Under the pieces are notes generated by a model. The model saw nothing but the letters and a program-made list of their open reading frames with translations, was not told the DNA's origin and did no database searches. The position numbers were made by a program, and so were the translations under genes. From Cutaneotrichosporon cavernicola (taxonomy: Eukaryota; Basidiomycota; Tremellomycetes; Trichosporonales; Trichosporonaceae), in assembly GCF_030864355.1 (NCBI RefSeq), contig NC_083395.1:186001-250000 (forward strand): a stretch of DNA of 64,000 nt, given 5' to 3'. This document shows positions 1-11,881 of the stretch, in pieces (the first letter of the stretch is position 1; every line of letters starts with the position of its first letter).

Positions 1-1465
1 CAACTGCTTCCCGGCATCCGTGTACGGCGAGACCGAGTTTATCTTTTCGTCTATTAAGATTATCACGATTGTGGGGCTTATCAGTGAGTCTTGCCCTGCT
101 ACCTCCTCCCTCCCTCCCCCCCCCCCCCCCCTCGCTCACGTTCACAGTCTGTGGCATCGCAATCAACTGCGGTGCCAACGACAAGCACGACTACATCGGC
201 TTCCGGTACTGGAAGAACCCGGCCCCCTTCGGCGTCAAGTACCTTGGTCTTAGTGGATCGACCGGCCGTTTCCTCGGCTTCTGGGCTGTGCTCACCCAGG
301 CTGCGTTCTCGTGAGTGCGGGGTAGGGGGTAGGCTCTCTGGTCCCCCGTGTCCAACCCTCGCCTCTTCCCACCTGCCCTCTGGCTCGTGCTAACCCCAGC
401 TACTTTGGAGCCGAGGTCGTCGCGGTCGCCGCCGCCGAGTCCAAGAACCCCGGCCGCTCGATCCCTCGCTCCATTCGCCAGGTCTACATCCGTATCTTCA
501 TCTTCTATGTCCTCGGCACCTTCATCATCGGCCTCAACTGTCCCTCCAACGACCCCCGTCTCGGCACGTCCAGCGACGCGTCCGCCTCCCCCTTCGTCAT
601 CGCCATCTCGCGTGCCGGCATCAAGGTGCTTCCCCACATTATTAGTGAGTCCTCCACTGCTTCCAAGCCATACACCAACCTCTCTCACCCTCGCTTCACT
701 CGCGGGTCGCACGCTCACACCCAGACGGCTGTCTCATCTCCTCGGCCTGGTCCGCCGCCAACGCCGACGTCTACATCGCCAGTCGCTCCCTCTTCTCCCT
801 CGCCAACCAGGGCTACCTCCCCAAGTGGTTCATGTTCACTCTCCCCAACGGCACCCCCATCATCGCGTCCATGACCGCCGCCTCGTCGGGTCTTCTCGCC
901 TACATGGCCGTCAACTCTAACGCGAACAAGGTTTTCAACTGGTAAGCAACTCGGTACCCCAACATCTGACTCCAGGTTCGTCTCGCTCATCTCGGTCACC
1001 GGCATCATGATCTACATCGGCATTGCATGGACATACATCCGTTTCCGTGCTGCTGTCGACGCACAGGGAGTCGACCGCTCCCAATTCGCCTTCCGCAGCT
1101 CCTTCGCCCGCGTCGGTGCATGGGTCTGCATCTTCGCCCTCCCTAGTAAGCCCCCTCCTTTACTCTACTGATATAGTCATTGCCTTGTTCTCTGCCTGGC
1201 AGGTGTTCATGGACACCAAGCACTTTGACAAGGCGAACTTTATCACAAACTACCTTCCCGCTGTCCTCGTGCCCGGCGCATACGTTGCCCGCAAATTGTA
1301 CGCCAAGACCAAGATCGTGCCCCTCTTGGAGATTGACTGTGCGTTGATGGGAGGACTAGCTGACACACAGTGGCGACTGGCGCGCGTACCAAGGCCGACG
1401 TCCTCGAGGAGCTGGACGAGGCGCCCAAGGGTATCGGCGGGTACATCCACCGTTTCCTGTTCTAG
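1..1465 (+). CDS. Amino-acid permease, 3' part (5' end outside the window)
   Basis: Plasma-membrane amino-acid/H+ symporter of the yeast amino-acid transporter (AAP) family. The visible part begins at VYGETEFIFSSIK, the family's conserved segment around TM5-6. It continues through FLGFWAVLTQAAFSYFGAEV, ESKNPGRSIPRSI and several hydrophobic helices to a short hydrophilic tail ending GGYIHRFLF. Introns have GTGAGT or GTAAGC donors and acceptors such as CTAACCCCAG; examples lie near 84-146, 312-399, 642-721, 942-975, 1146-1174 and 1339-1370. The last splice joins GACT to TGGCG and restores the frame to the TAG at 1463-1465. The copper amine oxidase downstream fits a nitrogen-scavenging neighbourhood. 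A second, different permease of the same family lies at 53205-54930. The family is certain; substrate specificity cannot be read. Confidence 0.9.
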
Positions 1466-2402
1466 TTGCCTGCTATAATTTACGCTGCTAATGAATGAAT
1501 GAATGGTTAATGTGTAGAGGATTGACCAGGATATGTGCCACACATTGGAGCTACGAGAGGTGGAGAGTGGGCCGAGGCTGCCACAGGACAAGTTGTGCTA
1601 GTCTACCCCCGCCAGTGCTCTACCGTAGGTTGGTTTAGCCATCCCAGGTCTTCTACTCTGCCCTCAGCTTTCCCAGATGCTGTATCTGGCTCCCGTTCTG
1701 CCGAAGAAATCGTCACAGTTCGCGTGTATAGTGTAGGTGGTTATCACTGTTCGTTGTGGAGTGTATTCGCATCTGAGCCAACCGCTGTTCGACTCAGCGT
1801 GCGCGCAACCATTGCTTTTTAGTGCTTCCCAAGACAGCCCCGACGCAATGTCGCGGTGGCAGGTGCTGATGGAAGTGCGCCGTGAAACACACAATCTCCC
1901 TCAACATAGGCAGTCTGTCCCAAAGCTAGTAGATGGGCGAGGTGATATACCAACTGCTCCGGAGCGACTGCCAGCCGTGAGGCCTAATGACCCACTGGTC
2001 AGTGGTCAGCTCAACCAGTATAGCCTCGGGTCGTCGGCGGACTTGCTCGTCTGGACGGACGAGCTGTACGGATATGCAGAGAGTGCCGGCTTTCTGCGGA
2101 GAATGCCGATGGGGTACTGCTAACTCGGTGGGCATCGATCGGGAGCACCGAGGACACCGTTCCCGCAACGTCACTCCATCTCTCCCCGCACGCAGACCGC
2201 TACGCTCGCCACCAGAGCGGTGTCCCTCGTCACCTATCGCATATCGCCTACCTCGCCTCCTCTCACTCAAAATACATTCCAACATACATACAGATACCTC
2301 ACCATGCCATGACGCCGTTCCTACGCGGCTCTGCTGCAGCAAACTATATGACGCGCTGACACGCCCGGCTGTACATTTGCCCATTCCCCACCAACAATCA
2401 TC
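1466..2402. other. Intergenic region, permease to amine oxidase
   Basis: No convincing gene. Open frames here lack splice signals or recognisable motifs. The CT- and CA-rich stretch just before 2403, ending CAACAATCATC, is probably the 5' leader of the amine oxidase. Confidence 0.6.
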
Positions 2403-4493
2403 ATGAAGGACGTCCCGCACGCCCAGGCATACACAGTCCCCGCCGTCCACGCGCACCCGCTCGACCCCCTTTCGCCGGTCGAGCTCGAGCGTGCGTGCGG
2501 TATCGTCAAGGCCAACCGCCCTACGCAGCGGTTGTTCATCAAGTCGTGCCAGCTGCGCGAGCCAGTGCGTGTCACTCTTAGGCCCTGTCCTAACCACAGC
2601 CTAAAGCCGAGCTCGTGCCCTACCTCAACGCCGAGCGGGCCGGCACACCTCTTCCCCCACCCGCGCGCCAAGCCGACGTCCTCTTCTTCGACCTCGCCGA
2701 CCGCTCCCTCACTGAGAGCATCATCAACCTGGACACCGGCTCTGAGACCTCGGAAGTAGTCGAGGGCCACCATGCCGCGCACTCAAAGGACGAGATCATG
2801 GAAGCCCGCGAGCAGCTGTTCAAGGATCCCACCTTCCTGGAGACCGTGGCCAAGCTCAACCTCCCTCCCGTTGACGTGGTTGTCGCCCCATGGCCCGTTG
2901 GGGCGGACAACACCTCCCCGCAGCCCCGCCGTATCGCGTGGATCCTCTACTGCCGCGGCCCCTCCAACCACCCCGATAGCAACCAGTACGCGTTCCCTCT
3001 TCCCCCCGTAATCTTTTGGAACGTGTGGGACAAGCGCGTCGACAGCGTTGAGTGGTGCTACACCGGCGGCGAAGGGGACGCCATGGTCCACAAGCCTCTT
3101 ACTGGCAAGAGCGTGATTGAGGGCATGCAGCCGGGCGAGTACCTTCCTGAACTGAATGGTCTTCCCAGGCGCGAGCTCAAGCCGCTGCACGTCACCCAGC
3201 CTCAAGGAGTCTCATTCTCTGTGAATGGCAACTTGTTGGAATGGCAGAAATGGCGCTTCCGCATCGGTTTCAATGCCCGCGAAGGGCCGGTGTTGCACGA
3301 CGTGACATACGACGGACGGCGCGTGTTCTACCGCCTCTCCCTGTCCGAGATGCACGTACCCTACGGTGACCCCCGCCCGCCCCTGCACTTGAAGCAAGTC
3401 TTTGACTTTGGTGATGTCGGCCTTGGTAGGGCGGCAAACAGCCTCGAGAACGGATGCGACTGCCTCGGCAGCATGCGATACTTTTCCTGGGCCGATGTCA
3501 ACTCGGCCGGACGTGCGTTCACGGCCAAGAACGTCGTCTGCTGTCACGAGCAGGATAACGGCATCCTGTGGAAGCACACTAACTCTCCTACCGGACGGGC
3601 GACGGTTGTTCGCCAGCGCCTCCTCGTCCTCCAGACCATCATCACGGTTGGTAACTACGACTACATCTTTGCGTGGCAGTTTGACCAGGCCGGCGGTATC
3701 CACCTCGAGACTCGCGCGACGGGGATTCTCAGCACCTCCCCAATTGATATGGGCAAGACGTCGCCTTATGGCACGGTCGTGAGCCCTGGCGTCCTTGGCA
3801 CGAGTCACCAGCACTTTATCTCGGTTCGCATTGGTATGTATAGTAGAGAGAGTTAAGCTAACGCTAGATCCGTCCATCGACGGCGACGCCAACACCATCA
3901 CCCAAGACGACGTTGTGGCTGACCCCTGGGGTCCAGAGAACCCGCACGGCGTCGGATTCCGTGTCTCTTCCACCCCGATCGCTCAGTCGGGATGGGCAGA
4001 CGCCGCACCCGACCAGAACCGGGTGTTCAAGATCCAGAACCGCTCCGTCATCAACCCCATCACCATGACGCCGGTCGGATACAAGCTCGTTCCGCTTCCC
4101 AGCCAAATGCGTCTCTCGCAACCAGACGCGATGATCACCTCCCGGGCGCCCTTCACCCAGCACCACGTCTGGGTCACCTCCTACAAGGATGGAGAGCTGT
4201 ACGCGGCCGGCAAGTATACGAACCAGTCCAACGGCAAGGCAGGGGGTTTGGAGACGATGGTGGCCAGGAAGGATAACACGTTGGACACGGATGTTGTTCT
4301 CTGGCACACGTTTGCACTCACCCACATCCCACGGATTGAGGATTTCCCCGTCATGCCCGTTGAGACGCATACGGTTTCGCTCAAGCCGAACAACTTTTTC
4401 ACAAGCAATCCCGCGCTCGATGTGCCACTGTCGACACAGGCGTTCAACAAGTCGACGTTGGCCGAGTGCAGCGGCTGCCCGGCCAAGCTTTAG
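2403..4493 (+). CDS. Copper amine oxidase (primary-amine oxidase)
   Basis: Oxidatively deaminates primary amines to aldehyde, ammonia and H2O2 with Cu(II) and topaquinone, letting fungi use amines as nitrogen source. Three exons (2403-2564, 2600-3833, 3868-4493) join in phase to 673 aa, close to the usual ~670-690 aa of fungal enzymes. The topaquinone precursor Tyr is the first Y of VGNYDYIF, about residue 407. The HQH copper pair is about residues 457 and 459, and a third His lies in TQHHVWVTSYKDGELYAAG. The expected catalytic Asp is in FDFGDVGLG, about residue 322. The N2/N3 domains occupy the first ~220 residues. No signal peptide is seen; the C-terminus CPAKL resembles a peroxisomal PTS1-type tripeptide (AKL), consistent with the peroxisomal location known for yeast amine oxidases. 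The second intron is only 34 nt. The specific substrate is unknown. Confidence 0.95.
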
Positions 4494-4498
4494 TCATG

Positions 4499-4552
4499 TA
4501 GTCATGTACAGTATGCATTAGTGCGTAGTCATGTACAGTATGCATTAGTGCG
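4499..4552 (+). repeat. 27-nt tandem duplication in the amine oxidase 3' region
   Basis: The unit TAGTCATGTACAGTATGCAT plus TAGTGCG is present twice in perfect tandem (4499-4525 and 4526-4552), immediately after the amine oxidase stop codon. It probably lies in the 3' UTR. Confidence 0.8.
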
Positions 4553-4823
4553 CCCAGCCAACCGTAGAGGCGTTAAGACAAGACTGGGCGCCTGGACCTC
4601 TGGAACACGTAGAGGGATATCAAGGGGGATCTGTTCCTTCTCTATCTTCTAACATGTCCCAAAGGAAGGTATGGTGCGTCTGTCGTGTCCAGACTACGCC
4701 ATCTTTGCAATTCTTTTTCTTCTTCTCTACCTCCTCATCTCCAACTCTTCCCCCCTCTCTCTTCCCTTTCATCCCTCATCCCTCAGCAGGCGCACACGAC
4801 CCACCTGCCTCCCAGAAAAACCA

Positions 4824-5512
4824 ATGTATATCCTCGCCTTCCTCCTCGTCTCGTGTGTCCTCGCACAACGGCCCAGCCAAGCCGCCTCAACGGGGATTGG
4901 AGCACCCAAATCCGATACGCAGACACTCACGACCACGGTCACCGTCACCCAGGTTGTGATGGCTTCCTTGTCGAGCGAGAGGTAACCCTTTCCCGTACAT
5001 CACTAACCCCAGCTCATCAAGCTCCGGAATCTCATTCGGGAGCCCGGAGCGTACGTCTTGCACGGGCAAGTTGACACCAGCTTTCGAGTCGCAGAGGGGC
5101 GATATCATCGGCGGTGTGGTGAGTCCCCTTCCTCCTCTGCATCTTCTGTACACCTCCCCCACCCACGCCCCGAGCCCCCTTGACGCAGATTGGCTCGGTC
5201 GTTGCAATCCACCTCTTTGCCGCCGCTGTATGGTTCTTCTTGTACCAGCGGCGGAAGGCTCGCCTTTCCAAGGCGCACAAGACTCAAGTCGATATCGAAC
5301 TCAACACCCTGCCGATCGAACCCCCTCCTGTCGTCCCCTCGGCAGGTCCAAGTGTTCCCGCCCGCAAGATTGTGTTCAAGCCCTTCCCGTGAGTCATTTC
5401 CGAGCCCCCTGATCTCAGCCCCAAGAGCAGCGGGTCGCACACCATCAGCTCGTCAAGTACACTCGTAGCCCCGCCCAAGTCGCGGAGAATTCCCCGTGCG
5501 GACGTCGAGTAG
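4824..5512 (+). CDS. Small single-pass membrane protein with signal peptide
   Basis: Function not recognised. Four exons (4824-4981, 5013-5118, 5189-5388, 5419-5512) splice in phase to 185 aa. The start MYILAFLLVSCVLAQ is a typical signal peptide. A Thr/Ser-rich extracellular segment follows (TQTLTTTVTVTQ, then SSSSSGISF), then one membrane helix about residues 88-108 (IGSVVAIHLFAAAVWFFLY). The basic stop-transfer QRRKARLSK leads into a Pro-rich cytoplasmic tail. The layout resembles fungal cell-surface sensors of the Wsc/mid2-like type, but there is no cysteine-rich WSC domain and the ectodomain is short, so that is only an analogy. All introns have consensus donors and CTAACCCCAG or GACGCAG-type acceptors, which supports a real spliced gene. 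Confidence 0.7.
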
Positions 5513-5866
5513 GTCGGTGGTGCGAGTCGATGCCGACGGAGTAACCTGTTGTTTGGGAGCCTGGACGAGGTGTAGTTGCTTGCTTGTCATTTGGATATTG
5601 TGTGGCTGGCCACCTGTTGGTAGACGGCGGACGTGTTCTGCTGTCGCGATGTATTGTGTAGTTGTCTCGGCGTTGGGCGAGTCTGTCATCATCGTTAGTA
5701 GATGTCGAGAAGAAGAGCGGCAAGCCTCGACTCGGTGGCTATTAGCCTTTTTACATTCGTGTTCGTTCACCTTGCCTGCCTACCGCATCCTCTCACCACT
5801 CGCTGATGCACATGACCTGCCCAGAGCCAAGACAATGCATGTACCTTCCGTACCAACCTACCAACA
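5513..5866. other. Convergent intergenic region
   Basis: Lies between the 3' ends of the membrane-protein gene (+) and the serine hydrolase (-). No gene, RNA or repeat is evident. Confidence 0.6.
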
Positions 5867-7266
5867 TCACAACCGCGCCTCATCGACTCCCTCGACGGCA
5901 TCGTACACGGTCCGCTCGTAGGACGAGTACACGTCCGACCAGATTGTCTCGTAGTCGTTCATCAGCTGGGTGACGCAGAGGCCCTGGAGTTAGCGCTGGT
6001 TCCTCCTCCCACTCTTCCCTCCCACCCAACCCTCCACCAACTCACAATCAACCCCGAAGCCGGATCGATCCAATACTCGCTCCTCGCCGCGCCAAACCAA
6101 AAGCCACTCCCCGCCTTGCGGCCGTTAACGCTGTTGGCAAGATTCAAACACAGGCCTGGCGAATACCCCACAGCCCTCCCACTTGTGTACTGTTCCTCGG
6201 GGTATCCGCGGAACTTGAGGAACGCGCCGAGGGCCTTGTGGCAATCCCGCTCCTCCTGGTCGGGCGGCAGGGAGTCGGTGAACAGCTCGCGGAACCCGGC
6301 GCGCGAAACCAGCCCGTCTTCCTCCTTACACCGGAGCACGGCCTGTAAAAAGGTGATATATTCCCTCGCGGTCCCCAAAAGCCCACCCCCACCGGCTTGT
6401 TGCTTGATATCGGCTGGGACCATATCTTTGACGGGGCGTAGTTTTCTGGTGTGGACCAACTCGCCCTCGCGGGTGCGGGTGCACATCTGCATCAAGCGGG
6501 CCTTGATTTCGGGCGTCGGGAAGAAGGTCATGGACTTGACCCCGATCGGTTCCCAGATATGCTTGCGGAAGTACTCGTCCAGTGTGAGACCCGTAATACG
6601 CTCAAGAAGGATGCCGGCCCAGTCGATGCCTAGGCCGTACACGAAAGAACTGCCGGGCTGGATATTGAGCGGCGTGATAAACGACTCGGTTGTCGAGCCG
6701 GGGTCCTTCCATGGTACGGCCAAGTTTTCCTTCTCCCACCGCAGCTGGGCACGGTTGCCGTATGCCTGGCCGACAGTGTGGGTTAGGAGTCGGCGGAGGG
6801 TAATGGGTTCGGTGCGAGGAGTGTATTTCGGCGTGTCGCCGTCATAGCCCAGAAGAATGGGCTGGGCACAGAGGTCGGGAAGGAGGCGCTCGATAAGAGC
6901 GGGGTCGTCGTAGGAGACGAGGCCGCGTTCTTTCAGTTGAAGGCAGGCGAGGGAAGTGACTAGTTTGGTCATGCTCCACATTTCGATGACTGGGTTAGAG
7001 GGAGGCAGAACTCGGAACTCACCAGTATCCTCATTGACTTGGCCATTTTCCGGCTGATTGAGGACCTTGTCGCCAGCACAGTTGAAGTACAGCACGTCGT
7101 CCTTGCTCGCGACGCCGACAAACAGCGCGGGGGTGAGGTTGGCGGCATTGGTTTGGGCCAACCACGTATCGAGAGCGGCGCGGCCTCGGCCGTTGAGTCT
7201 GGGTGAGGGCGTCATGCGTGTAGTTGTGCTGAATCCACGAACGAGAGTGAGTGGACGGGTCAGCAT
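5867..7266 (-). CDS. Beta-lactamase-fold serine hydrolase (class C / esterase type)
   Basis: Member of the serine beta-lactamase/penicillin-binding-protein fold family. Fungal members act as esterases, lipases or polyketide-processing hydrolases rather than resistance enzymes. Three exons (7023-7266, 6046-6989, 5867-5983) give 434 aa. The catalytic SxxK is SMTK in EMWSMTKLVTSLACLQ, about residue 87. A tyrosine motif is in SSFVYGLGIDWAG and a glycine-rich segment in QQAGGGGLLGTA. The start is the ATG at 7266, giving a basic, hydroxylated N-terminus MLTRPLTLVRGFSTTTRM that looks like a mitochondrial presequence. The 33-nt intron at 6990-7022 is a multiple of three, so the unspliced frame stays open; its GTGAGT and CTAACCCAG ends argue that it is removed. 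Transcribed away from the carrier at 8290. Substrate unknown. Confidence 0.85.
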
Positions 7267-8289
7267 GGAGAATGTCAATTGGAGAGTGCATCAGGCATCG
7301 CGGTTGACGGTTCGAGTTACCGGCCAAGACTAGTCGGGTATTGCCGACCTCGGCAAGCGGGGGACCACACGCCGCATAACTCGGCATCTCATGCCGTAAG
7401 CCACGTGGGATGGAGGCTGTTTCGATGGATGAATCCAACATGGACGAGAGACTCGAGATATGTGGTTACAAAGTCGTCGGACTGTTCACTTGCATGTAGT
7501 CATGTCATGTAGTGAGCTGTTCTGGCCCGCCTAGCTCCCAACTCATGTTGACGTCGACCCCGAGGTATTCTCCGACGTCGTGTCTACTGGGGAATGTTGG
7601 AAAACAAGCATGGCAGGCAGTCGAGACTCGGCCAACGCCGGACCGAGCCGAAACTCCCTGCCAGGTCAAATCCCCGCCCAGAGGTCAAATCTCGGGGTCC
7701 GGGAGCATGCATCCGGCCCCATATTCGCCCGTGCCTAAACCCGTGTCCTGACTGAGGGCGAATTTTGCGCGCGATTCGCCCGCCCACCCGCTGGCAAACT
7801 TTTGTTTACGATGCGACTGAGGGGAGGGAGGGCGTTGGCGCGCGTAGCGAGAATTCGCCCTCATCGAGAATTCGCCCTCCCTCACTCCGCATCGGATCTC
7901 GGTCACAATAAGGATTAGGATTACGACCACGACCAGGATAAGTGTGGTTTACGCGGAGTGAGCCGACGCCCGCATGTTGGCAGATCCGCATTGGCACATT
8001 TGTTGGCATATGTTGGTTGGCACAATGAGATTGGACCTGCGGCCTGGCCCGTGACTCGGCGCCGCTGGGAAAAGTGGCCCGCTCACTGGCATACATATAT
8101 GGGTCGTGGTCGCTGGTCGCTGGGTAGCCCACCAGAAAGAATAGAGCTAGAGTGCTACTGCCTAACCATCTACCTCTCCGCACACCGTAGCTACCCCTCC
8201 TCCCTAGCTACCCTCCTCCCTAGCTACCTCCTCCCTCTCCGCACACCGTAGCCACCCCCTCCCTCTCCGCACACCGTAGCACCCCTGCA
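7267..8289. promoter_or_regulatory. Divergent promoter region, hydrolase / MFS carrier
   Basis: About 1 kb between divergently transcribed genes. It holds short direct repeats of the type ATTCGCCCTC (around 7852-7880). Before the carrier ATG there is a pyrimidine-rich leader with repeated CTCCCTAGCTACC (about 8190-8230) and CCCTCTCCGCACACCGTAG (about 8233-8280) units. No gene is seen. Confidence 0.5.
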
Positions 8290-9904
8290 ATGCACGTAGC
8301 CGCCCTCGTGATGCAGCGCGACGCTGCCGCCGAGCGCGCCGCCGAGCGCGACGCCGCGCCGCGTCCCACACTCCCCCGCGTCGACTCCGAGCTCACCTTG
8401 TACTCTCCCTCCCTCACCTCGCCTACCTGGAAAAAATCTCTCGACAAAGTCGACGAGCAACACTTTGAGCAGGCCGAGCACGCCGAGCACGCCCAACCCT
8501 CCAGCCGCGACTTTGCCCTTACCCGCACCGAAACCATCCTCTCCCAAGTCGAGACGCATCCCGGCCCTTTCCCCGATCTCCAGCTCGCCACTATTCCTAC
8601 CCGCGAAGAGGAGGATACCTATGGTCCACCGCCTGATGGGGGACGCGAGGCGTGGCTGGCCGTCCTTAGTGGAGCCTTGTTGTTCTTTACCATGTTTGGG
8701 TTTGGTGAGTTCTTTGTTATATTCCCTCACCGCGCTAACCCCAGTCACCTCCTTTGGTCAACTCAAGCGTTACTACCTCAACAACCAACTCTCATCCTAC
8801 TCGCAACCCACTGTAGCTTGGATCGCCACAATCCAGTCCACACTCACCTTTTTTCCATCCCTCTTCTTCGGCCGCCTCTTTGACGCCCACGGTCCCCGCC
8901 TCCTCGTAATCCTAGGAACCTCTCTCTCTTTCTCGGCTCTTATCGCCGTCGCATTCTGTAAGGAATACTACCAGTTCCTTCTCGCGCACGCTCTTTTCGG
9001 CTTTGCGACCTCGATAATCTGGGGCCCTAGTGCGAGTGTCTGTGGACACTGGTTCCTTCGGCGGCGCTCCACGGCCATTGGCATCGTGGGATGCGGTTCG
9101 GGAATCGGTGGTATCATCTACCCCATCCTCCTCAAAGGATTACTTGACCGGTTCAAGTTCCGCGACGCCATCCTCATCATCGCGGGAATGAATGGGGCGA
9201 TGATGCTCCCCGCCATTTTCTGGCTCAAAGCCCGCCTCCCACCCCGCCAACCGGCGCCTTGGTCTGCCTTGGCCAAACCATGGCACTCGCGCGCATTCCT
9301 CTTTCTTGCTCTCGGAGCCGGCCTCTCCATGCTCAACATGTTCACTCCCTACTTTGATGCTCCAGTCATGGCTGCTGGAAACAACCTCTCCCCTGCCATT
9401 AGAGACTACGCCATTGCTATCCTGCAAGCTGGATCCTTCCTTGGCCGAGCTAGCAGCGGATTCATTGCGGATCGTTTCGGCGCATGGCGCGTGTACATCT
9501 TCCTCGCCCTCCTCACCAGCTCTACCCTCTTCGCGTTCTGGTGTGCAACCCCCATGCCACCGGCAGCTGCGGTTATTGGATTGGCAGGGTACGGCTTTGC
9601 CAGCGGCGCTTGGATCACGCTTGTGTCGGCTGTGACTGCAGCCATTGCGCCTCCAGAGGAATTGGGCACGTGGATCGGCGTGCTCTGGACCGCTATTTCT
9701 CCCCCCATCCTCGCGGGCCCCGTCATCAGTGGCGTCCTCATTGAGAAGGCTGGGGGTGCGTTCACGTACGCGGGAGTGTTTTGCGGCGCAACGTATCTGG
9801 TCGGGACGGGGATTACCTCTCTCCACTTTGTGTTTGGGGGCCGGAAAAAGGGGGAGGATGTGGAGAACGACAAGCCCGAGGTGATGCATGGGGAGGAGAA
9901 GTGA
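8290..9904 (+). CDS. MFS transporter, monocarboxylate porter (MCT) type
   Basis: Twelve-helix major facilitator, probably carrying monocarboxylates or similar organic anions. Two exons (8290-8704, 8745-9904) give 524 aa. A ~110-residue acidic/Ala-rich cytoplasmic N-tail precedes the family signature PPDGGREAWLAVLSGALLFF and then FGFVTSFGQLKRYYL. This matches the DGG..W...GxxxxxxFG pattern of fungal MCT-like proteins. The loop 2-3 motif is GRLFDAHGPRLLVILG; the second-half counterpart is GRASSGFIADRFGAWRVYIF. The intron splits a Val codon (G|TC). The C-tail is charged (GRKKGEDVENDK). The fungal MCT-like family is large and many members are not true monocarboxylate carriers, so the substrate is uncertain. 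Confidence 0.9.
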
Positions 9905-10615
9905 GGTGTCATTAGCATAGCATAGGTAGCGTAGCATAGCATAGCATAGCATAGCATTGTAGTCATAGTTCTGGATGCAGGTGGAGATGAGCATGTCGTG
10001 GTTCAAGATGGAGAAGAGTTGGAAGAATGAAGATTACATCTCATCTCTTGGCATTCGGATGCTCTCAGGGACACGCTCAGGGTCAGATTGACAACACCGA
10101 CCGATCGGCCTACTCCGACGCCGGAACAGAGAGTGAGCGCTCAAAATAACGATAATCAAGCAGAACTGCTTGTCCAGATTTGACGGATTGGATCAACACC
10201 TGGTGCTAGTGGATGGCGGATATCCTACTGGTGCTCGAGTTGTGGATGCTGTGCTGTTGCTGTTGATGTCGCAGGTGGCGCTCTGTCTGTTCACGTGTCG
10301 ACCGCTCCTGTGCACAGTGCACAGATCATCCGAATTAACGTCAACTCAACTTGAACCATTCTATCGGTATCAGCCAGGACAGACCGTCTGGAACTGGAAC
10401 GCGCTTCAGGACGCGTCCCCAAATAGGTGGGCTGTATCTCGAACGCTCGAACGCGTTCACGAATGGCACTGGTAGCTGCGCTTCATACAAGGGCCTAACA
10501 AACGCGGGGCCCATGTGGGGCCTAATTCCGAATCGAGTGGCCACCTGACCTTCATGCCAGATCCAACTTGCATCGCTACCTTCATCGTTATCTTCCTCTC
10601 CACCACTCACTCATC
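9905..10615. other. Intergenic region with AGCAT microsatellite
   Basis: No gene. Directly after the carrier stop, 9914-9957 carries a (AGCAT)n-type pentanucleotide repeat with one interruption. The remaining ~650 bp shows no conserved motif and presumably contains the promoter of the first F-box-like gene. Confidence 0.6.
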
Positions 10616-11881
10616 ATGAACGACAACGACAACAACGACGACGTCTACAACGACGACACATTCTACCGCTCACAACGCGCCCTATCTAGCGACTATACCA
10701 TGCGCCCAGCCCATGTTGCGTTTTGGTGTTCTCGGAGACAGGGGCTCATCACCCCGCCTACGACGCCACCGGGGTGTATGATGGATCTGGTGGATGTGGA
10801 TGACATGGACGATATGGACGTCGACCCTCCTGTCACCTCGTCTACCACCTTGCTTGCCACCCACAACCTCTCCACATCCCACCCCCCATCCCACCCCACA
10901 TCCCACCCCACATCCCACCCACCCACAATCCCCGCAGACGCCTACCCACACATCGTCGACGCAATCTTGGCATATGCGCCTCACGACGCGCTCGCGACCT
11001 TGCGTACAGTCTGCCGGTCATGGCGGGATCGCGCCGACGCCCGCCTCCTCACCCACGTCATCCTGCAGGACAACTACGTCCCAGCCCTACCGGCAGGCGG
11101 GCCGATCCGTACCAACTGGTTCACTTTCCCCGTCCACACCCTCGACCTCGTCGACCTCGATCTCGCATCCCCACGCCCCCTTCCGCCCAAAGTACATATT
11201 CTACGTGTCCGCAACATTGCACGCTGGAGCACCCTCTCCCTCCCACGCTCCAACACACTCGTCATCAAAGGCCTCATCTCTGACGGTGGCTTCGGACCAA
11301 CCTTGCAGACCTGGGCCCCATACTTGTCACGCACGACCCGCCTCGTTGTACACTACAACCCCAAAGAGCCAGAGTTGGGCGCATGGGGTATCATTGGCGG
11401 TTCCATCCGCCAAAGCCTCGGCCTGTCCTCCCTGTCCTCCTTTTCGCTGCAAGAAATCGTATTCGTATTCACCGATGCGGCCGACGCGATCGAGTTGTCC
11501 TTCCTAGGACCGCTGATCATGCTCTGCCTGCAGTTGGGATGGCACGCTGGCAAGCCAGCCCAAGTGCGGATGACCCTGGTCAACGTTTTGCCGCGGTTGG
11601 CCGCTGGCGTCGAGGCGGGTGAGACATTGACTGGCGAGACCGAGGACGTGCATGCCCTCTTCCTCCGAGCTGCGGGGTTCGGATCCGCCCCAGATGACCA
11701 ACTCAAACGCGACTTTGGGCATTACTTTGACTTTGTGACGTTTGACCAGTACCGCCAGCGACTGGGAGATGAGCAGTTTGAGCTTGAGATGGGCATGCCG
11801 CGCCGAGTTGGGCCGCCGCAACTCCTCCAGCCTATCCCGCCCCGCGACGAAAAGATGGTCCGGTTTACACGCATACAGTAA
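10616..11881 (+). CDS. F-box-like protein, copy 1
   Basis: Single-exon gene, 421 aa, starting at the first ATG in good context (ATCATGA). Residues 1-95 are acidic Asn/Asp-rich, with a degenerate His-Pro-Thr-Ser repeat. An F-box-like helix set follows at about 108-150: AYPHIVDAILAYAPHDALAT, LRTVCRSWRDRADARLL. The family places a PHI motif where canonical F-boxes have LP.EL, but keeps LR.VCR.WR. The middle is a divergent region with alternating hydrophobic strands (HTLDLVDLD, KVHILRVRN, EIVFVFTD). The C-terminus has FDFVTFDQYRQRLGDEQFEL, which recurs in the other copies. By analogy with F-box proteins it could be a substrate adaptor of an SCF (Skp1-Cul1) ubiquitin ligase, but Skp1 binding is inferred only. 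First of three tandem + strand copies. Confidence 0.75.
   Translation: MNDNDNNDDVYNDDTFYRSQRALSSDYTMRPAHVAFWCSRRQGLITPPTTPPGCMMDLVDVDDMDDMDVDPPVTSSTTLLATHNLSTSHPPSHPTSHPTSHPPTIPADAYPHIVDAILAYAPHDALATLRTVCRSWRDRADARLLTHVILQDNYVPALPAGGPIRTNWFTFPVHTLDLVDLDLASPRPLPPKVHILRVRNIARWSTLSLPRSNTLVIKGLISDGGFGPTLQTWAPYLSRTTRLVVHYNPKEPELGAWGIIGGSIRQSLGLSSLSSFSLQEIVFVFTDAADAIELSFLGPLIMLCLQLGWHAGKPAQVRMTLVNVLPRLAAGVEAGETLTGETEDVHALFLRAAGFGSAPDDQLKRDFGHYFDFVTFDQYRQRLGDEQFELEMGMPRRVGPPQLLQPIPPRDEKMVRFTRIQ

Noticed and set aside
5867..7266. Reading the beta-lactamase-fold gene as an antibiotic-resistance gene
   Set aside because: Fungal members with SxxK and a YxxG-type second motif are esterase-like hydrolases; nothing here indicates beta-lactam hydrolysis.
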